Assembly (NCBI GenBank): GCA_035559295.1
Contig: DATMBL010000042.1
Span: 1-6,462 of the forward strand
DNA length: 6,462 nucleotides
Origin: DATMBL01 sp035559295
GTDB lineage: Bacteria; Desulfobacterota; Binatia; UBA9968
Direction of reading: 5' to 3'
Part shown: positions 6,382 through 6,462 of the stretch, in pieces
How positions within the stretch are numbered: the stretch's first letter is position 1
Layout: each line of letters begins with the position of its first letter
Program-made: the position numbers and the translations under genes
Notes under the pieces: generated by a model
What the model saw: only the letters and a program-made list of their open reading frames with translations
Told to the model about the DNA's origin: nothing
Database searches by the model: none

Positions 6382-6408
6382 GGGCGACTGGGTGACGCAC
6401 GGTCGCCC
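6382..6408. terminator. Hairpin after the PLD gene
   Basis: GGGCGAC (6382-6388) and GTCGCCC (6402-6408) form a perfect 7-bp stem around 13 bases, starting 23 bases after the PLD stop codon. No T-run follows, so it is at best a non-classical terminator or an RNA-stabilising hairpin. Nothing else supportable lies in 6360-6462. Confidence 0.3.
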
Positions 6409-6462
6409 GGCGCCGCGCGCATCGGCAAGCTCAAACGGGATTCGTTGACGTCGGGGTGTTTT

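Noticed and set aside
6445..6450. TTGACG near the right edge as a -35 box
   Set aside because: Any matching -10 would lie outside the window, so it cannot be judged.

Overview
The window is GC-rich bacterial DNA (about 60% G+C by eye) with tightly packed genes on both strands. It holds five well-supported protein genes and no RNA gene, insertion sequence, CRISPR array or phage gene that I can see. The style (a stand-alone NMT1/TauA-type substrate-binding protein, an outer-membrane-type lipoprotein, GC-rich codons) suggests a Gram-negative, probably uncultured soil or sediment bacterium, such as a Binatota, Rokubacteria or deltaproteobacteria-like lineage. That placement is inference and weak.

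Left part (1-2220). The first 223 bases hold no intact gene, only a coding-like stretch on the minus strand broken by a stop codon, and overlapping hairpins. An aldo/keto reductase (224-1123, minus) follows. It is divergent from a secreted ABC-type solute-binding protein (1273-2220, plus) across a 149-base gap. No permease or ATPase gene accompanies the binding protein here.

Middle part (2221-3783). The binding protein converges on a two-gene minus-strand operon: a small membrane protein of unknown family (3085-3717), then an alpha/beta hydrolase with an S-H-S-L-G nucleophile elbow (2261-3088). Their stop and start codons overlap as ATGA, which points to translational coupling. A GC-rich imperfect hairpin spans the hydrolase stop codon at the convergent junction.

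Right part (3718-6462). A 296-base AT-richer gap separates the operon from a divergent gene for a large phospholipase D/cardiolipin synthase C-like lipoprotein (4014-6359, plus; 781 residues). It has two HKD-type half-sites, the second non-canonical, unusually large insertions, and six cysteines after the lipobox that fall into three close pairs. The hydrolase, membrane protein and PLD lipoprotein could form an envelope-lipid module, but only the adjacency and the enzyme families support this. I found no clear evidence of a wholly new system. The most unusual items are the PLD lipoprotein architecture and the coupled membrane protein/hydrolase pair.
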